64,000 nt of DNA, taken from assembly GCF_024451105.1 (NCBI RefSeq), contig NZ_JANGEY010000001.1, forward strand, positions 62,001-126,000, read 5' to 3'. Source of the stretch: Stutzerimonas stutzeri. GTDB lineage: Bacteria; Pseudomonadota; Gammaproteobacteria; Pseudomonadales; Pseudomonadaceae. The translations under genes were made by a program, and so were the position numbers. Within the stretch, counting starts at the first letter, position 1; every line of letters starts with the position of its first letter. The notes below the pieces were generated by a model that was not told the origin of the DNA, made no database searches, and saw nothing but the letters and a program-made list of their open reading frames with translations. Shown one piece after another: positions 44,898 through 53,186 of the stretch.

Positions 44898-45581
44898 TCA
44901 GTAGGCGGACGCGTTGTCGACCTTGAAGTTGTACAGCGCTCTAGCCGAGCCGTAGCGCTTGAAGGCTTTCGGGTCCTCGGCGAAGCCGGCGCGGTTGAGC
45001 AGCTCGGCCAGCTCCTCCAGGTGCTCGGCGCGCATCTCCTTCTCGATGCAGTCCGAGCCCAGCGACTTGACCGTGCCCTTCACGTAGATGCGCGTCTCGT
45101 ACAACGAATCGCCCAGCGCGTCGCCGGCATCGCCGCAGACGACGAGCCTGCCCGCCTGGCCCATAAAGCAGCTCATGTGGCCGATGCTGCCGCCGACCAC
45201 GATGTCGACGCCCTTCATCGAGATGCCGCAGCGCGCGCCGGCGTCGCCCTCGATCACCAGCAGCCCGCCGTGGGCGGTGGCACCGGCGGCCTGCGAGGCG
45301 CTGCCCTTCACCCGTACCGAGCCGGACATCATGTTCTCCGCCACGCCGACGCCGACGTTGCCGTGCACGGTGATGGTGGCCTTCTGGTTCATCCCGGCGC
45401 AGTAGTAGCCGGCATGGCCCTGGATATCGATGCTCAGCGCTTCGTTCACGCCGACGGCGAGGTTGTGCTTGCCGTCCGGCTGGGTCACCACCCACTCGCG
45501 CTCTTCGAGGCTCGATGCCTGGTCGTGCAGGGCCTGGTTCAGATCGCGCACTTCAGCTTTGGAAAGGTCGATGGTCTTCAT
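44898..45581 (-). CDS. glxC: GXGXG-domain subunit (GlxC/MgsB)
   Basis: 227-residue protein made of the C-terminal GXGXG beta-helix domain of glutamate synthase. Repeating glycine motifs are visible: NVGVGVAENMMSG, ATAHGGLLVIEGDAGARCG and GRLVVCGDAGDALGDSLYE. It probably acts as scaffold between the glutaminase and FMN subunits. ATG 45581 is 11 bp after the end of glxB, so the genes are coupled. Length and start match stand-alone members of the family. Confidence 0.9.
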   Translation of the reverse strand: MKTIDLSKAEVRDLNQALHDQASSLEEREWVVTQPDGKHNLAVGVNEALSIDIQGHAGYYCAGMNQKATITVHGNVGVGVAENMMSGSVRVKGSASQAAGATAHGGLLVIEGDAGARCGISMKGVDIVVGGSIGHMSCFMGQAGRLVVCGDAGDALGDSLYETRIYVKGTVKSLGSDCIEKEMRAEHLEELAELLNRAGFAEDPKAFKRYGSARALYNFKVDNASAY

Positions 45582-45592
45582 GCGTGCGCTCC

Positions 45593-46495
45593 TCAGGCAG
45601 TCTTTTCCCAGATGTACATGGTCGCCGGCTCGGGCTCCCAGACCCGGGCCTTGTCGATGCCCGGCAGGCTGGCCAGCGCCTGGTACTCCGAGGCCATGGC
45701 CACGTAGTCGTCGGTCTCGGCGAGGATCGCCGGCTTGCAGGCGATCGGGTCGCGGATCACCGCGAAGCCGTTGCGGGTGCCGATGGCGAAGGTGAAGAAG
45801 CCGTCGAGGTCTTCCAGCGCGTGGTCCAGCGCCGCCTTCAGCGAGTCGCCCTCGCGCAGGCGCCAGGTCAGGTAGCCGGCGGCCACTTCGGTGTCGTTGA
45901 GGGTCTCGAAGGCGATGCCCTTGCGCTTGAGCTCCTGGCGCAGGCGGAAGTGGTTGGACAGCGAGCCGTTGTGCACCAGGCACAGGTCGGCGCCGGTGGA
46001 GAACGGGTGGCTGCCCTCCATGGTCACCGCGCTCTCGGTGGCCATGCGGGTGTGGCCGATGATGTGGCTGCCCTTCATGTTCGCCAGCTGGAAGCGCTCG
46101 GCGATCTCCTTCGGCAGGCCCATGCCCTTGAGGATCTCGATGCTCTGCCCGGCGCTCATGATGCGCACCTCCGGCGCCAGCTCGGCGAGCGCGGCGCGCA
46201 CCGCGCCCTCCGCGGCGGCGACCTTGAGCACCGCGGCGCTGGCGTTCCGGAACCAGTCCAGCGAGCAGCCCAGGCGGCCTTCCAGCGCGCCCATCAGGTG
46301 CTTCCAGTCGTAGCTGGCGTCGACGCTCTGCAGGGTCAGCTTGACCCAGCCGTCGGCCACTTCGTCACCGTAGATGGCGAAGCCGGCGCTGTCCGGGCCG
46401 CGGTCGGTCATCGCCAGCAGCATCGGCTCGAACAGCTTGCCGAGCTGGGACTCCAGCGCCGGGTTCTTCAGGTAGAGACCTACGATTCCACACAT
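45593..46495 (-). CDS. glxB: Class II glutamine amidotransferase subunit (GlxB/MgsA)
   Basis: 300-residue N-terminal-nucleophile glutaminase that would supply ammonia, or (in N-methylglutamate synthase) bind the glutamylmethylamide. The start is set at ATG 46495 so that Cys2 becomes the catalytic N-terminal residue (MCGIVGLY); a GTG two codons upstream would hide it. AAGGAGA stands upstream. Substrate motifs HTRMATESAVTMEGSHPF and LVHNGSLSN are present. Followed by glxC and glxD. Confidence 0.92.
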   Translation of the reverse strand: MCGIVGLYLKNPALESQLGKLFEPMLLAMTDRGPDSAGFAIYGDEVADGWVKLTLQSVDASYDWKHLMGALEGRLGCSLDWFRNASAAVLKVAAAEGAVRAALAELAPEVRIMSAGQSIEILKGMGLPKEIAERFQLANMKGSHIIGHTRMATESAVTMEGSHPFSTGADLCLVHNGSLSNHFRLRQELKRKGIAFETLNDTEVAAGYLTWRLREGDSLKAALDHALEDLDGFFTFAIGTRNGFAVIRDPIACKPAILAETDDYVAMASEYQALASLPGIDKARVWEPEPATMYIWEKTA

Positions 46496-46552
46496 GTTCA
46501 CTCTCCTTCGGAGGCAGGTGGCCGCCGCCTCTGGGCGACGGCCCGAAGCGGG

Positions 46553-47887
46553 TCAGAAAAATTCGGTGTAACGCTGGATTTCCCAGTCGGAGACGTGGCG
46601 GCTGTACTCCACCCACTCCATGCGCTTGAGCTTGATGAACTCGCCGACGATCTGCGGGCCGAGCACCTCGGCGAACAGCGGGTCGGCCTCCAGCGCGTCG
46701 CAGGCCTCCTTGAGGCTCTGCGGCAGGGTCTGGATACCGCGCGCGGCGATCTCCTCCAGGCTCAGCGTGTAGAGGTTCTCGTTGCACGCCGCGCCCGGCT
46801 CCAGCTGGCGGTCGATGCCGTCGAGGCCGGCGGCGATGATCGCGGCGGTCACCAGGTAGGGGTTGCAGCCGGCGTCCGGCAGGCGGAACTCGATGCGCCC
46901 GTAGGGGATGCGTACCATCGCCGAGCGGTTGTTGGCGCCGTAGGTGATGAACGCCGGCGCCCAGGTCGCCCCGGACAGCGAGCGGCCCACCACCAGGCGC
47001 TTGTAGGAGTTCACCGTCGGCGCGGCGAAGGCGCACAGCGCCGGACCGTGGGCCAAGAGGCCGGCCATGAAGTGGTAGGCCAGCTTCGACAGGCCCATGC
47101 CGCTCGGGTCGCTGGCGTCATGGAACAGGTTCTTGTTGGTCGCGCTGCTGATCGACAGGTGGAAGTGCATGCCGTTGCCGGCGCGCCTGGGGTCCGGCTT
47201 GGGCATGAACGAGCAGATCATCCCCAGCTCGTTGGCGATCTCGCCGGCGGCCATGCGGAAGAAGGTGAAGCGGTCCGCCGAGGTCATGGCGTCGCTGTAG
47301 GTGTAGTTGATCTCGAACTGGCCGTTGGCGTCCTCGTGGTCGATCTGGTAGATCTCGAAGCCGACCGGCTGCAGCGCCTCGGTCAGCCTTTCGAGGAACT
47401 CGCGCGAGCGCGACAGGCCCTTGTAGTCGTAGCAGGGCTTGTCGAGGTTGTCGGAAGCGTCGACCAGTTGCAGGGTGCCGGCCGCGTCGCGGCGGAACAG
47501 GCTGAACTCCGGCTCCAGGCCGGTGTTCAGGGTCCAGCCCTTGTCGGCCAGGCGCTGCACCTGCTGCTGCAGCACGTAGCGGCTGTCGTAGGGCCACGGC
47601 TGGCCGTCGACGTGGCCGATGCACAGCACCCGGCCGTAACCCGGCTGCCACGGCACCGGAATCAGGGTGGAGAGGTCGCCGCGGGCCATGAAGTCCGGAC
47701 CGTGGGGCTCCATGCCCATGCCGCAGATGGCGAACCCGGCGAAGCCGGCGCCGTCCTCGGCCACCGCCTGCAGACCGCAGACCGGTACCGACTTGGTCTT
47801 GGCGGCGCCATGGATGTCGACGAACTGCGCCAGCACGTACCTGATGCCGTGCTGGTCGATGATTTTCCGGGTTTCGCTGGGCAACAT
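46553..47887 (-). CDS. glnT: Glutamine-synthetase-family ligase (GlnT / gamma-glutamylmethylamide synthetase candidate)
   Basis: ATP-dependent ligase of 444 residues. It carries the glutamine synthetase core: GLEPEFSLF metal ligands, [35 protein letters not shown], and [27 protein letters not shown]. Size and sequence fit the GlnT/GmaS branch, not the 468-residue adenylylated GlnA. In methylotrophs GmaS joins glutamate and methylamine. First gene of the cluster glnT-glxBCD-amt, with a sigma-54 promoter upstream and an XRE-cupin regulator divergent. Start at ATG 47887. Ligand preference cannot be told from sequence alone. Confidence 0.88.
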   Translation of the reverse strand: MLPSETRKIIDQHGIRYVLAQFVDIHGAAKTKSVPVCGLQAVAEDGAGFAGFAICGMGMEPHGPDFMARGDLSTLIPVPWQPGYGRVLCIGHVDGQPWPYDSRYVLQQQVQRLADKGWTLNTGLEPEFSLFRRDAAGTLQLVDASDNLDKPCYDYKGLSRSREFLERLTEALQPVGFEIYQIDHEDANGQFEINYTYSDAMTSADRFTFFRMAAGEIANELGMICSFMPKPDPRRAGNGMHFHLSISSATNKNLFHDASDPSGMGLSKLAYHFMAGLLAHGPALCAFAAPTVNSYKRLVVGRSLSGATWAPAFITYGANNRSAMVRIPYGRIEFRLPDAGCNPYLVTAAIIAAGLDGIDRQLEPGAACNENLYTLSLEEIAARGIQTLPQSLKEACDALEADPLFAEVLGPQIVGEFIKLKRMEWVEYSRHVSDWEIQRYTEFF

Positions 47888-47938
47888 GGGCGGTGGGCTC
47901 CTCGGCTGCAGGCTGTCTATTCCGCAAGGGAAACTTAC

Positions 47939-47949
47939 TTTCACCAAGA
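47939..47949. promoter_or_regulatory. Candidate operator at the glnT transcription start
   Basis: TTTCACCAAGA (47939-47949) is nearly the reverse complement of TCTTGGTGCGAAA (48094-48106), with one or two extra bases there. The first copy covers the predicted start of the sigma-54 transcript, so binding of the divergent XRE-cupin protein could block it. Inference from position and symmetry only. Confidence 0.35.
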
Positions 47950-47953
47950 GAAA

Positions 47954-47970
47954 TGCAAACGGCTTGCCAA
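47954..47970 (-). promoter_or_regulatory. Sigma-54 (RpoN) promoter of glnT
   Basis: On the minus strand TTGGCAAGCCGTTTGCA has GG and GC exactly 10 bases apart, close to the -24/-12 consensus TGGCACG-N4-TTGC. It lies 67 bp upstream of the glnT start. This would put the operon under RpoN and an enhancer-binding protein such as NtrC. Confidence 0.75.
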
Positions 47971-48087
47971 CCCGCGCCGGAACCGCCGCGAAACCCCGCC
48001 GGGACCCGGATCCTTCTATCTATATGGGAAAGATGCTTTCATAACGCGAAAGCGTCGCACCGGGAGCCCGAACGCCGGCCCCGCGCC

Positions 48088-48102
48088 GTACATTCTTGGT
48101 GC
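48088..48102. promoter_or_regulatory. Possible NtrC site upstream of the sigma-54 promoter
   Basis: GTAC-N7-GTGC differs at one position from the NtrC core GCAC-N7-GTGC. It sits about 150 bp upstream of the predicted transcription start, a usual distance for such enhancers. It overlaps the second copy of the candidate XRE operator. Confidence 0.4.
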
Positions 48103-48140
48103 GAAAATTAAATTCTTGAACTGAAAAAGTGCAGCGACGC

Positions 48141-48740
48141 ATGAAAGACACCGCCGACGGCCAGCACCGCCTCAAGCTCGAGCAGTACCTGGGCATGCAG
48201 ATCAAGCGTCAGCGCCTGGCCCAGGAACTGAAGATCGCCGACGTCGCGCGCATCGCCGGCATCAGCCAGGGCATGCTCAGCAAGATCGAGAACGCCCAGG
48301 TCTCCACCAGCCTCGACACCCTCAGCCGCCTGTGCGACGTGCTGGGCATGCCCATGTCCAAGCTGTTCGCCCAGTACGACCAGCAAGGCAGCGGCGCGCT
48401 GCTGGTCAAATCCGGCGAAGGCATGGAAGTGGTCCGCCGCGGCACCGACAAGGGCCACACCTACCACCTGCTCAACCACGTGCGCGGGCCGAAGAAGAAC
48501 TTCGAGGCCTACATGATCGACATGGACGACGCCAGCGAGGAGTTCCCGACCTTCTCCCACCCCGGCACCGAGTTCCTCCATCTATTGGAAGGCGAACTGG
48601 TCTACCGCCACGGCAACCAGCTCTACCCCATGCAACCCGGCGACAGCCTGACCTTCGACGGCGAAGTGCCGCACGGCCCGGAGCAGCTGGTGAAGGTGCC
48701 GATCAAGCTGCTGTCGGTGGTGAATTATGGGAAGGAGTGA
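48141..48740 (+). CDS. XRE-family regulator with C-terminal cupin domain
   Basis: 199-residue repressor-type regulator. A Cro/CI helix-turn-helix covers about 18-72 (IKRQRLAQELKIADVARIAG, QGMLSKIENAQVSTSLDTL). A cupin covers about 105-198, with HPGTEFLHLLEGELVYRHG, QPGDSLTFDGEVPHGPE and its usual metal-binding His/Glu. It is divergent from glnT, so it most likely controls that cluster, with a small amine or amino acid as effector. The toxin-antitoxin pair follows after only 3 bp. Confidence 0.9.
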   Translation: MKDTADGQHRLKLEQYLGMQIKRQRLAQELKIADVARIAGISQGMLSKIENAQVSTSLDTLSRLCDVLGMPMSKLFAQYDQQGSGALLVKSGEGMEVVRRGTDKGHTYHLLNHVRGPKKNFEAYMIDMDDASEEFPTFSHPGTEFLHLLEGELVYRHGNQLYPMQPGDSLTFDGEVPHGPEQLVKVPIKLLSVVNYGKE

Positions 48741-48743
48741 GGC

Positions 48744-49139
48744 ATGAACCGCACGGCCATCCTGCACGCCCTGCAAGCCCGGGTGCCGAAGCTACTGGCG
48801 GTATACGCCTTCGGCAGCCGCATCCAGGGCACCGCGCGCCCCGACAGCGACCTGGACCTGGCCGTGCTGGTGGCCGGCTATGCCGATCCACTGGAGCTGT
48901 GGAACCTGTCCGGCGACCTGGCCGACCTCGCCGGCTGCCCCGTCGACCTGCTCGACCTGCGCGCCGCATCCACCGTGATGCAGTACCAGATCGTCACCAC
49001 CGGCCAGCGCTGGTGGGCAAAGGATGCTCAGGCGGCAATCTACGAAGCCGCCGTGCTCAGCGAAAAAACCGCACTGGACAGCGCCCGCTCCGGACTGCTG
49101 GCCGACATTGGCAAGGAGGGAACCGTGTATGGCCGATGA
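48744..49139 (+). CDS. mntA: MntA-type antitoxin nucleotidyltransferase
   Basis: 131-residue minimal nucleotidyltransferase. The motif GSX10DXD is complete: G24-S25 and D36/D38 (AFGSRIQGTARPDSDLDLAV). In characterised MntA/HepT systems MntA adds AMP groups to HepT and so neutralises it. The ATG lies 3 bp after the XRE gene stop and uses a ribosome-binding site (GGAAGGAG) inside that gene. It overlaps hepT by 11 bp, as is usual for these pairs. Confidence 0.9.
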   Translation: MNRTAILHALQARVPKLLAVYAFGSRIQGTARPDSDLDLAVLVAGYADPLELWNLSGDLADLAGCPVDLLDLRAASTVMQYQIVTTGQRWWAKDAQAAIYEAAVLSEKTALDSARSGLLADIGKEGTVYGR

Positions 49140-49548
49140 CGTACTGATCAACAAGGCGGCGACCATCGAGCGCTGCGTCAAGCGCGCCCGCGAGGAATAC
49201 CAGCGCGGCCCCGACACCTTCGCCACCGACTACACCCGCCAGGACGCCGCCATCCTCAACATCCAGCGCGCCTGCGAAGCGGCGCTGGACATGGGCCAGC
49301 ACCTGATCCGCCGCGAACGCCTCGGCGTGCCGCAAAGCGCCCGCGACGTGTTCACCCTGCTCGCCCAAAGCAGCTGGATCGACGCCGCGCTGGCCGACAG
49401 CCTCAAGCGCATGGTCGGCTTCCGCAACATCGCCGTGCACGACTACCAGGCCCTGCAACTGCCGATCACCGTGGCCATCATCGAGAAGCATCTGGACGAG
49501 TTTCTGGATTACAGCAAGGTGTTGCTGTTGAAGGATGCGGGCGCCTGA
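49129..49548 (+). CDS. hepT: HepT-type toxin (DUF86 ribonuclease)
   Basis: 139-residue all-helical HEPN protein. The catalytic RX4HXY motif is intact (RNIAVHDY, Arg99, His104, Tyr106); Tyr106 is the residue AMPylated by the MntA partner in known systems. HepT toxins cut RNA or tRNA and can act in phage defence or plasmid maintenance. Tightly coupled to mntA. Confidence 0.9.
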   Translation: MADDVLINKAATIERCVKRAREEYQRGPDTFATDYTRQDAAILNIQRACEAALDMGQHLIRRERLGVPQSARDVFTLLAQSSWIDAALADSLKRMVGFRNIAVHDYQALQLPITVAIIEKHLDEFLDYSKVLLLKDAGA

Positions 49549-49552
49549 AGTC

Positions 49553-49643
49553 GTAGGGTAGAAGACTCGCGCAGCGATCTTCTACCGCTCTCCACGCCGC
49601 AGCCCGACTGGTAGGTAATCGCTGCGCGAGTTATGTACCCTAC
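49553..49643. repeat. Inverted pair of GTAG-type palindromic repeats
   Basis: The left element (49553-49586) starts GTAGG and forms a hairpin GGTAGAAGA/TCTTCTACC around CTCGCGCAGCGA. The right element (49610-49643) is a variant in inverted orientation ending CCCTAC. Together they form a longer inverted repeat (ACTCGCGCAGCGAT / ATCGCTGCGCGAGT). A third copy is at 50812-50841. Confidence 0.8.
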
Positions 49644-49700
49644 TTGGCTATTTCAAGTTTCCCTAACGGCCCTTGCGGTTGCTCAATGAAAGGATGCGAG

Positions 49701-50621
49701 ATGCCAAAGCTAGTTGCGGATTTTGTGGATGACTGGATTGATCACCTGACTGCTGAGATGAGGGCTTGTTGGGGAGAGCAGATTGACAACCTCTGCAGAG
49801 CTGATATTCCCCGGCACTACTTCGATTCAGCTCGGCGAAGGGTGAGTGCTCAGCCTCGAGAACTGAAACTGTCCGATGTATTTGCTCCCCCTGTGGACCC
49901 CAGAACTGACTGGCCTGCCTTCGCAAAGAAGGTGCGCGAGGGCTATAACCTCAACCCACACCTCAGCACTAATCACGAGTCCCTCTTTAATCGTGACCAT
50001 TTGCTGAACGATTGGGGCATACATCATTTCCATCTCAACATGCATCCCCATCCCAAAAAGCCGAACTTCCTAGACCGCACTGGTCCACTGGTCATGGGCT
50101 ATGTGACAGCCACTACCTTTCATGCAATCGGGGTTTACTCGCACAGACCTGCCCCATGGAGCAAAGTAGAGCTAATCGAGATCCTCCACCGCAACTGGCC
50201 AGATGAGATAGCAAGATTCAAGCAGCGTGGCGTCTCTGCTGTCCAGCAAACAGAAGATCAGAGAACAGCGCTGCGGAAAAAGCAGTATGCCCAGCTCTCT
50301 GTAGTAGCGGATGGGACAGCCTATGGTCCGCTTGGCGGGATGCATGGTTTCGGAACTCACAGCACCTCGATTGAGGCTATCCGTCTTGCTGATCGCCAGA
50401 AGGCGCAAATTGCAGCGCTGCAGACTGACTTGGAGCGTAACCTGCCACAGCTTCTCGACAAGCTGAAGGGCAGAGGGTACGACGGAGAGTCCGACCTAAA
50501 AGCTAAACTGGTGCTCGCCGACAATCGGGCCATGGCGTACTTGCCGGACTACTCACTGCATGTCGATATTTTCTATGCAGATCACCCCCACACAAAGCTG
50601 CTGCCCCCCCTCAACCTGTAA
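49701..50621 (+). CDS. Unrecognised lower-GC accessory protein
   Basis: 306-residue protein I cannot assign. ATG 49701 is preceded by AAAGGATGCGAG; ATGs further upstream are possible. No signal peptide or membrane helix. Histidine-rich motifs stand out: NDWGIHHFHLN (His108, 109, 111), HPHPKK, and later H141, H148 and HRNWPDE (163-169). The spacing suggests a metal or nuclease-like site, and LND-WGIHHxHL with xxNWP recalls a widespread uncharacterised family in accessory regions. GC content and codon use are clearly lower than neighbours (for example AAA, GAT, TTT codons). It lies between palindromic repeats, next to a toxin-antitoxin pair. Confidence 0.75.
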   Translation: MPKLVADFVDDWIDHLTAEMRACWGEQIDNLCRADIPRHYFDSARRRVSAQPRELKLSDVFAPPVDPRTDWPAFAKKVREGYNLNPHLSTNHESLFNRDHLLNDWGIHHFHLNMHPHPKKPNFLDRTGPLVMGYVTATTFHAIGVYSHRPAPWSKVELIEILHRNWPDEIARFKQRGVSAVQQTEDQRTALRKKQYAQLSVVADGTAYGPLGGMHGFGTHSTSIEAIRLADRQKAQIAALQTDLERNLPQLLDKLKGRGYDGESDLKAKLVLADNRAMAYLPDYSLHVDIFYADHPHTKLLPPLNL

Positions 50622-51029
50622 CACCATGCCCCTGCCGCCGACCATGGCAGCATGAAGACCAAACATCGCACTCAGCCCGCCTACGCCGCCTGCACCATCA
50701 AGGTCCAGAAAAGGGGAGCAGATTTATGATGAACGCGCCCACACTCCTGCGTGGGCGCGCCACCCGGCCGCTCCCGCGGCTGGACGCGGAGCGTCTGGGG
50801 TTCAGGCGCAGGGTCGAAGATTCGCGCAGCGATCTTCAACCAATCCCGGTGCACTGTGCCGGACTGGGCCAGTGATCCGATACCGGCAAACCACTCCACA
50901 CCCCGTGTCCCCATTTTCAGGGGACAGGGCAGTGTCTCTTATCGACCTAAGCTGTTGCTCAGTGTCTACGCAGAGTGACGGCGTCCTGACCTGCGCTCAG
51001 CCGACAACAACGACAAGAGGATTCTGCTC
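50622..51029. other. 408-bp gap with repeat and possible transposase scar
   Basis: No gene found. It holds a hairpin GCGCCCAC / GTGGGCGC (50739-50760) and the third palindromic repeat (50812-50841). Two phrases, AAAAGGGGAGCAGATTTAT (50710-50728) and AGGGGACAGGG (about 50918), resemble sequences that often flank REP-associated (Y1) transposase genes in Pseudomonas, so this may be a relic of such an element. The last 60 bases should hold the promoter of the next gene. Confidence 0.4.
50812..50841 (+). repeat. Third copy of the palindromic repeat
   Basis: GGTCGAAGA / TCTTCAACC hairpin around TTCGCGCAGCGA, same core as the left element at 49553. With the pair at 49553-49643 it brackets the lower-GC gene. 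Confidence 0.75.
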
Positions 51030-52952
51030 ATGCAATACCATCTGAACGGCTTCAAGCCCGGCAACTACCAGATTCCCGATGCGGCGCGTGAGCCGGCAGC
51101 GCCGCCGCCGCTGGTCGATCTGCCGAAAGAGGTCGATGTGCTGATCGTCGGTTGTGGCCCGGCGGGTCTGGCGCTGGCGCGGCAGCTGGCGGACTTTGCC
51201 GACATCAGGACCTGCATCGTCGAGCAGAAGGCCGGGCCCATGCTGTTTGGCCAGGCGGATGGTATTTCCTGCCGCACCATGGAAATCATGGAGGCCTTCA
51301 ACAGCAGCGAGCTGCTGGCGAAGGAAGCCTACCAGCTGCACCAGAACGCCTTCTGGGAGCCGGATGCGCAGAATCCGCAGCACATCAAGCGCACGCACAA
51401 GGTGCCGGATGCGCGGCTGGGGCTGTCCGAGTTCACCCACTGCGTGGTGAACCAGGCGCGCCTGCACGACATCCTGCTCGACGGCATGGCGCATTCGGTC
51501 ACCCATCTGGTGCCGCATTACAGCCGCCGCCTGGTGGAGCTGGTGGTGGATCGGAGCCTGACCCAGGATCTGCACGCCTATCCGATCACCGCGACCTTCG
51601 AGCGCAACGATGCCGGTCAGTCGGGCCAGGTCGAAACCATCAAGGCCCGCTATGTGGTGGGTTGCGACGGCGCCCGCAGTGCGGTGCGCAAGAACCTGGG
51701 GATCGAGCTGCAGGGCGACTCGGCCAACAAGGCCTGGGGCGTGATGGATGTGCTGCTGGCGACGGACTTCCCGGATATCCGGGTGAAGAGCTTCATCCAG
51801 TCGAAGGACAACGGCGCGGTGATGCTGGTGCCGCGCGAGGGTGGCTATCTGGTGCGCCTGTATGTCGAGCTCGACCTGCTGGGCAAGGATCAGCGGGCTT
51901 CGCAGCTGAACATGACCGTCGATGACGTCATCGCCAAGGCCAAGCTGATCATGAATCCGTACCAGGTGGACGTGAAGGAAGTCGCCTGGTGGTCCATCTA
52001 CGAAGTCGGCCAGCGCGTTGCCGAGCGCTTCGACGACACCCCGGTGGGCAATCCGGACAACCTGATTCCGCGTGCCTTCGTCGCCGGCGACGCCTGCCAT
52101 ACCCACAGCCCGAAAGGCGGCTGGGGCCTGAACACCTCGCTGCCGGATACCTTCAACCTGGGCTGGAAGCTGGCGGCGGTGCTACAGGGCAAGGCGCAGC
52201 CGAAGCTGCTGCAGACCTACGCCACCGAGCGCCGCAAGGTGGCCTTCATGCTGATCAACGCCGACCGCGAAATGTCCGCGCTGGTCGCCACCCGCGCCAA
52301 CAAGGACGCTACCGCGGCGAAGACCAGCACCGCCGAGATCGAGAAGTTCATCGCCCGGCAGAACGGCTTCATCGCCGGCACCTCGATCGGCTATGACGAG
52401 TCCTGGCTGTGCACGGGGCACGAGCACCAGGCGCTGGCGAGCGGCTTCCCGATCGGCCAGCGCTTCCATTCCGCCCAGGCCGTGCGCGTGGCGGATGGTT
52501 GCCCGGTGCATCTGGGACACCTGAACAAGGCCGATGGCCGCTGGCGCATCTTCATCTTCGCCGATGCGCCCAGCCCGCTGGATTCGACCTCCAAGTCGGC
52601 CCGGCTGGTCGAGTTCCTGGCCAACGCGGATAGCTCGCCGGTCAGGCAGTACACCCCGGCCGGGGCGGATATCGACGCGGTGATCGACGTCTACGCGGTG
52701 TTCCAGCAGCAGGATCTGGCCATCGACGCCCTGCCGGACTTCCTCTGGCCGGCCAAGGGCAAGTACGGCCTGCGCGATTACGAAAAGGTCTTCCAGACCA
52801 GCGCGGCGCACGACGTCTTCGCCCAGCGCGGCATCGACCGGGCGCAGGGCTGCATGGTGGTGGTACGCCCGGACCAGCACGTCGCCACCATCCTGCCGCT
52901 CGATGCCCATGCCGAGCTGAGCGAGTTCTTTGCCGGGTTCATGCTCAAGTAG
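51030..52952 (+). CDS. FAD-dependent aromatic hydroxylase, MobA-like (3-hydroxybenzoate 4-monooxygenase type)
   Basis: Class A flavoprotein monooxygenase of 640 residues, the size of MobA and phenol 2-hydroxylases. The FAD-binding GCGPAGLALA lies at 41-50, the DG motif YVVGCDGARSAVRK near 210, and the second FAD motif FVAGDACHTHSPKGGWGLN near 350. There the usual GxGMN reads GWGLN. A C-terminal thioredoxin-like domain follows from about 460. It probably inserts oxygen into a hydroxybenzoate. No ring-cleavage genes are nearby. Codon use is more even than in flanking genes, so it may be acquired. AGAGGA precedes the ATG. Confidence 0.85.
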   Translation: MQYHLNGFKPGNYQIPDAAREPAAPPPLVDLPKEVDVLIVGCGPAGLALARQLADFADIRTCIVEQKAGPMLFGQADGISCRTMEIMEAFNSSELLAKEAYQLHQNAFWEPDAQNPQHIKRTHKVPDARLGLSEFTHCVVNQARLHDILLDGMAHSVTHLVPHYSRRLVELVVDRSLTQDLHAYPITATFERNDAGQSGQVETIKARYVVGCDGARSAVRKNLGIELQGDSANKAWGVMDVLLATDFPDIRVKSFIQSKDNGAVMLVPREGGYLVRLYVELDLLGKDQRASQLNMTVDDVIAKAKLIMNPYQVDVKEVAWWSIYEVGQRVAERFDDTPVGNPDNLIPRAFVAGDACHTHSPKGGWGLNTSLPDTFNLGWKLAAVLQGKAQPKLLQTYATERRKVAFMLINADREMSALVATRANKDATAAKTSTAEIEKFIARQNGFIAGTSIGYDESWLCTGHEHQALASGFPIGQRFHSAQAVRVADGCPVHLGHLNKADGRWRIFIFADAPSPLDSTSKSARLVEFLANADSSPVRQYTPAGADIDAVIDVYAVFQQQDLAIDALPDFLWPAKGKYGLRDYEKVFQTSAAHDVFAQRGIDRAQGCMVVVRPDQHVATILPLDAHAELSEFFAGFMLK

Positions 52953-53186
52953 GGAGGGAGCCGGGCTTCTCGCCAGCAGCGCCTACCAGCCCGAACACCG
53001 CCTGCGCAGCGTCGAGATCGTCGCCGGTCTGCGCTGATGCCGCCGGCGTTCGTCGGCTGGGCGCATCCGTGCCACCGCTTCCCCTAGCGGCGCCTCCGAG
53101 TTGTGCTGAACTTGTAACCAAGGCCCGTAGCGCACGGCCGCCGCTGCGGAGCCCTCATGCAAGTCTGGATGCGTGAGGGAGGGATC

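Noticed and set aside
46496-46501. GTG start two codons upstream for glxB
   Set aside because: It would put Asn-Met before the cysteine that must be N-terminal for catalysis; the ATG followed by TGT is also better placed after AAGGAGA.
49553-49643. CRISPR-like repeats
   Set aside because: Only two inverted, imperfect copies without regular spacers; they are palindromic elements of the GTAG type.
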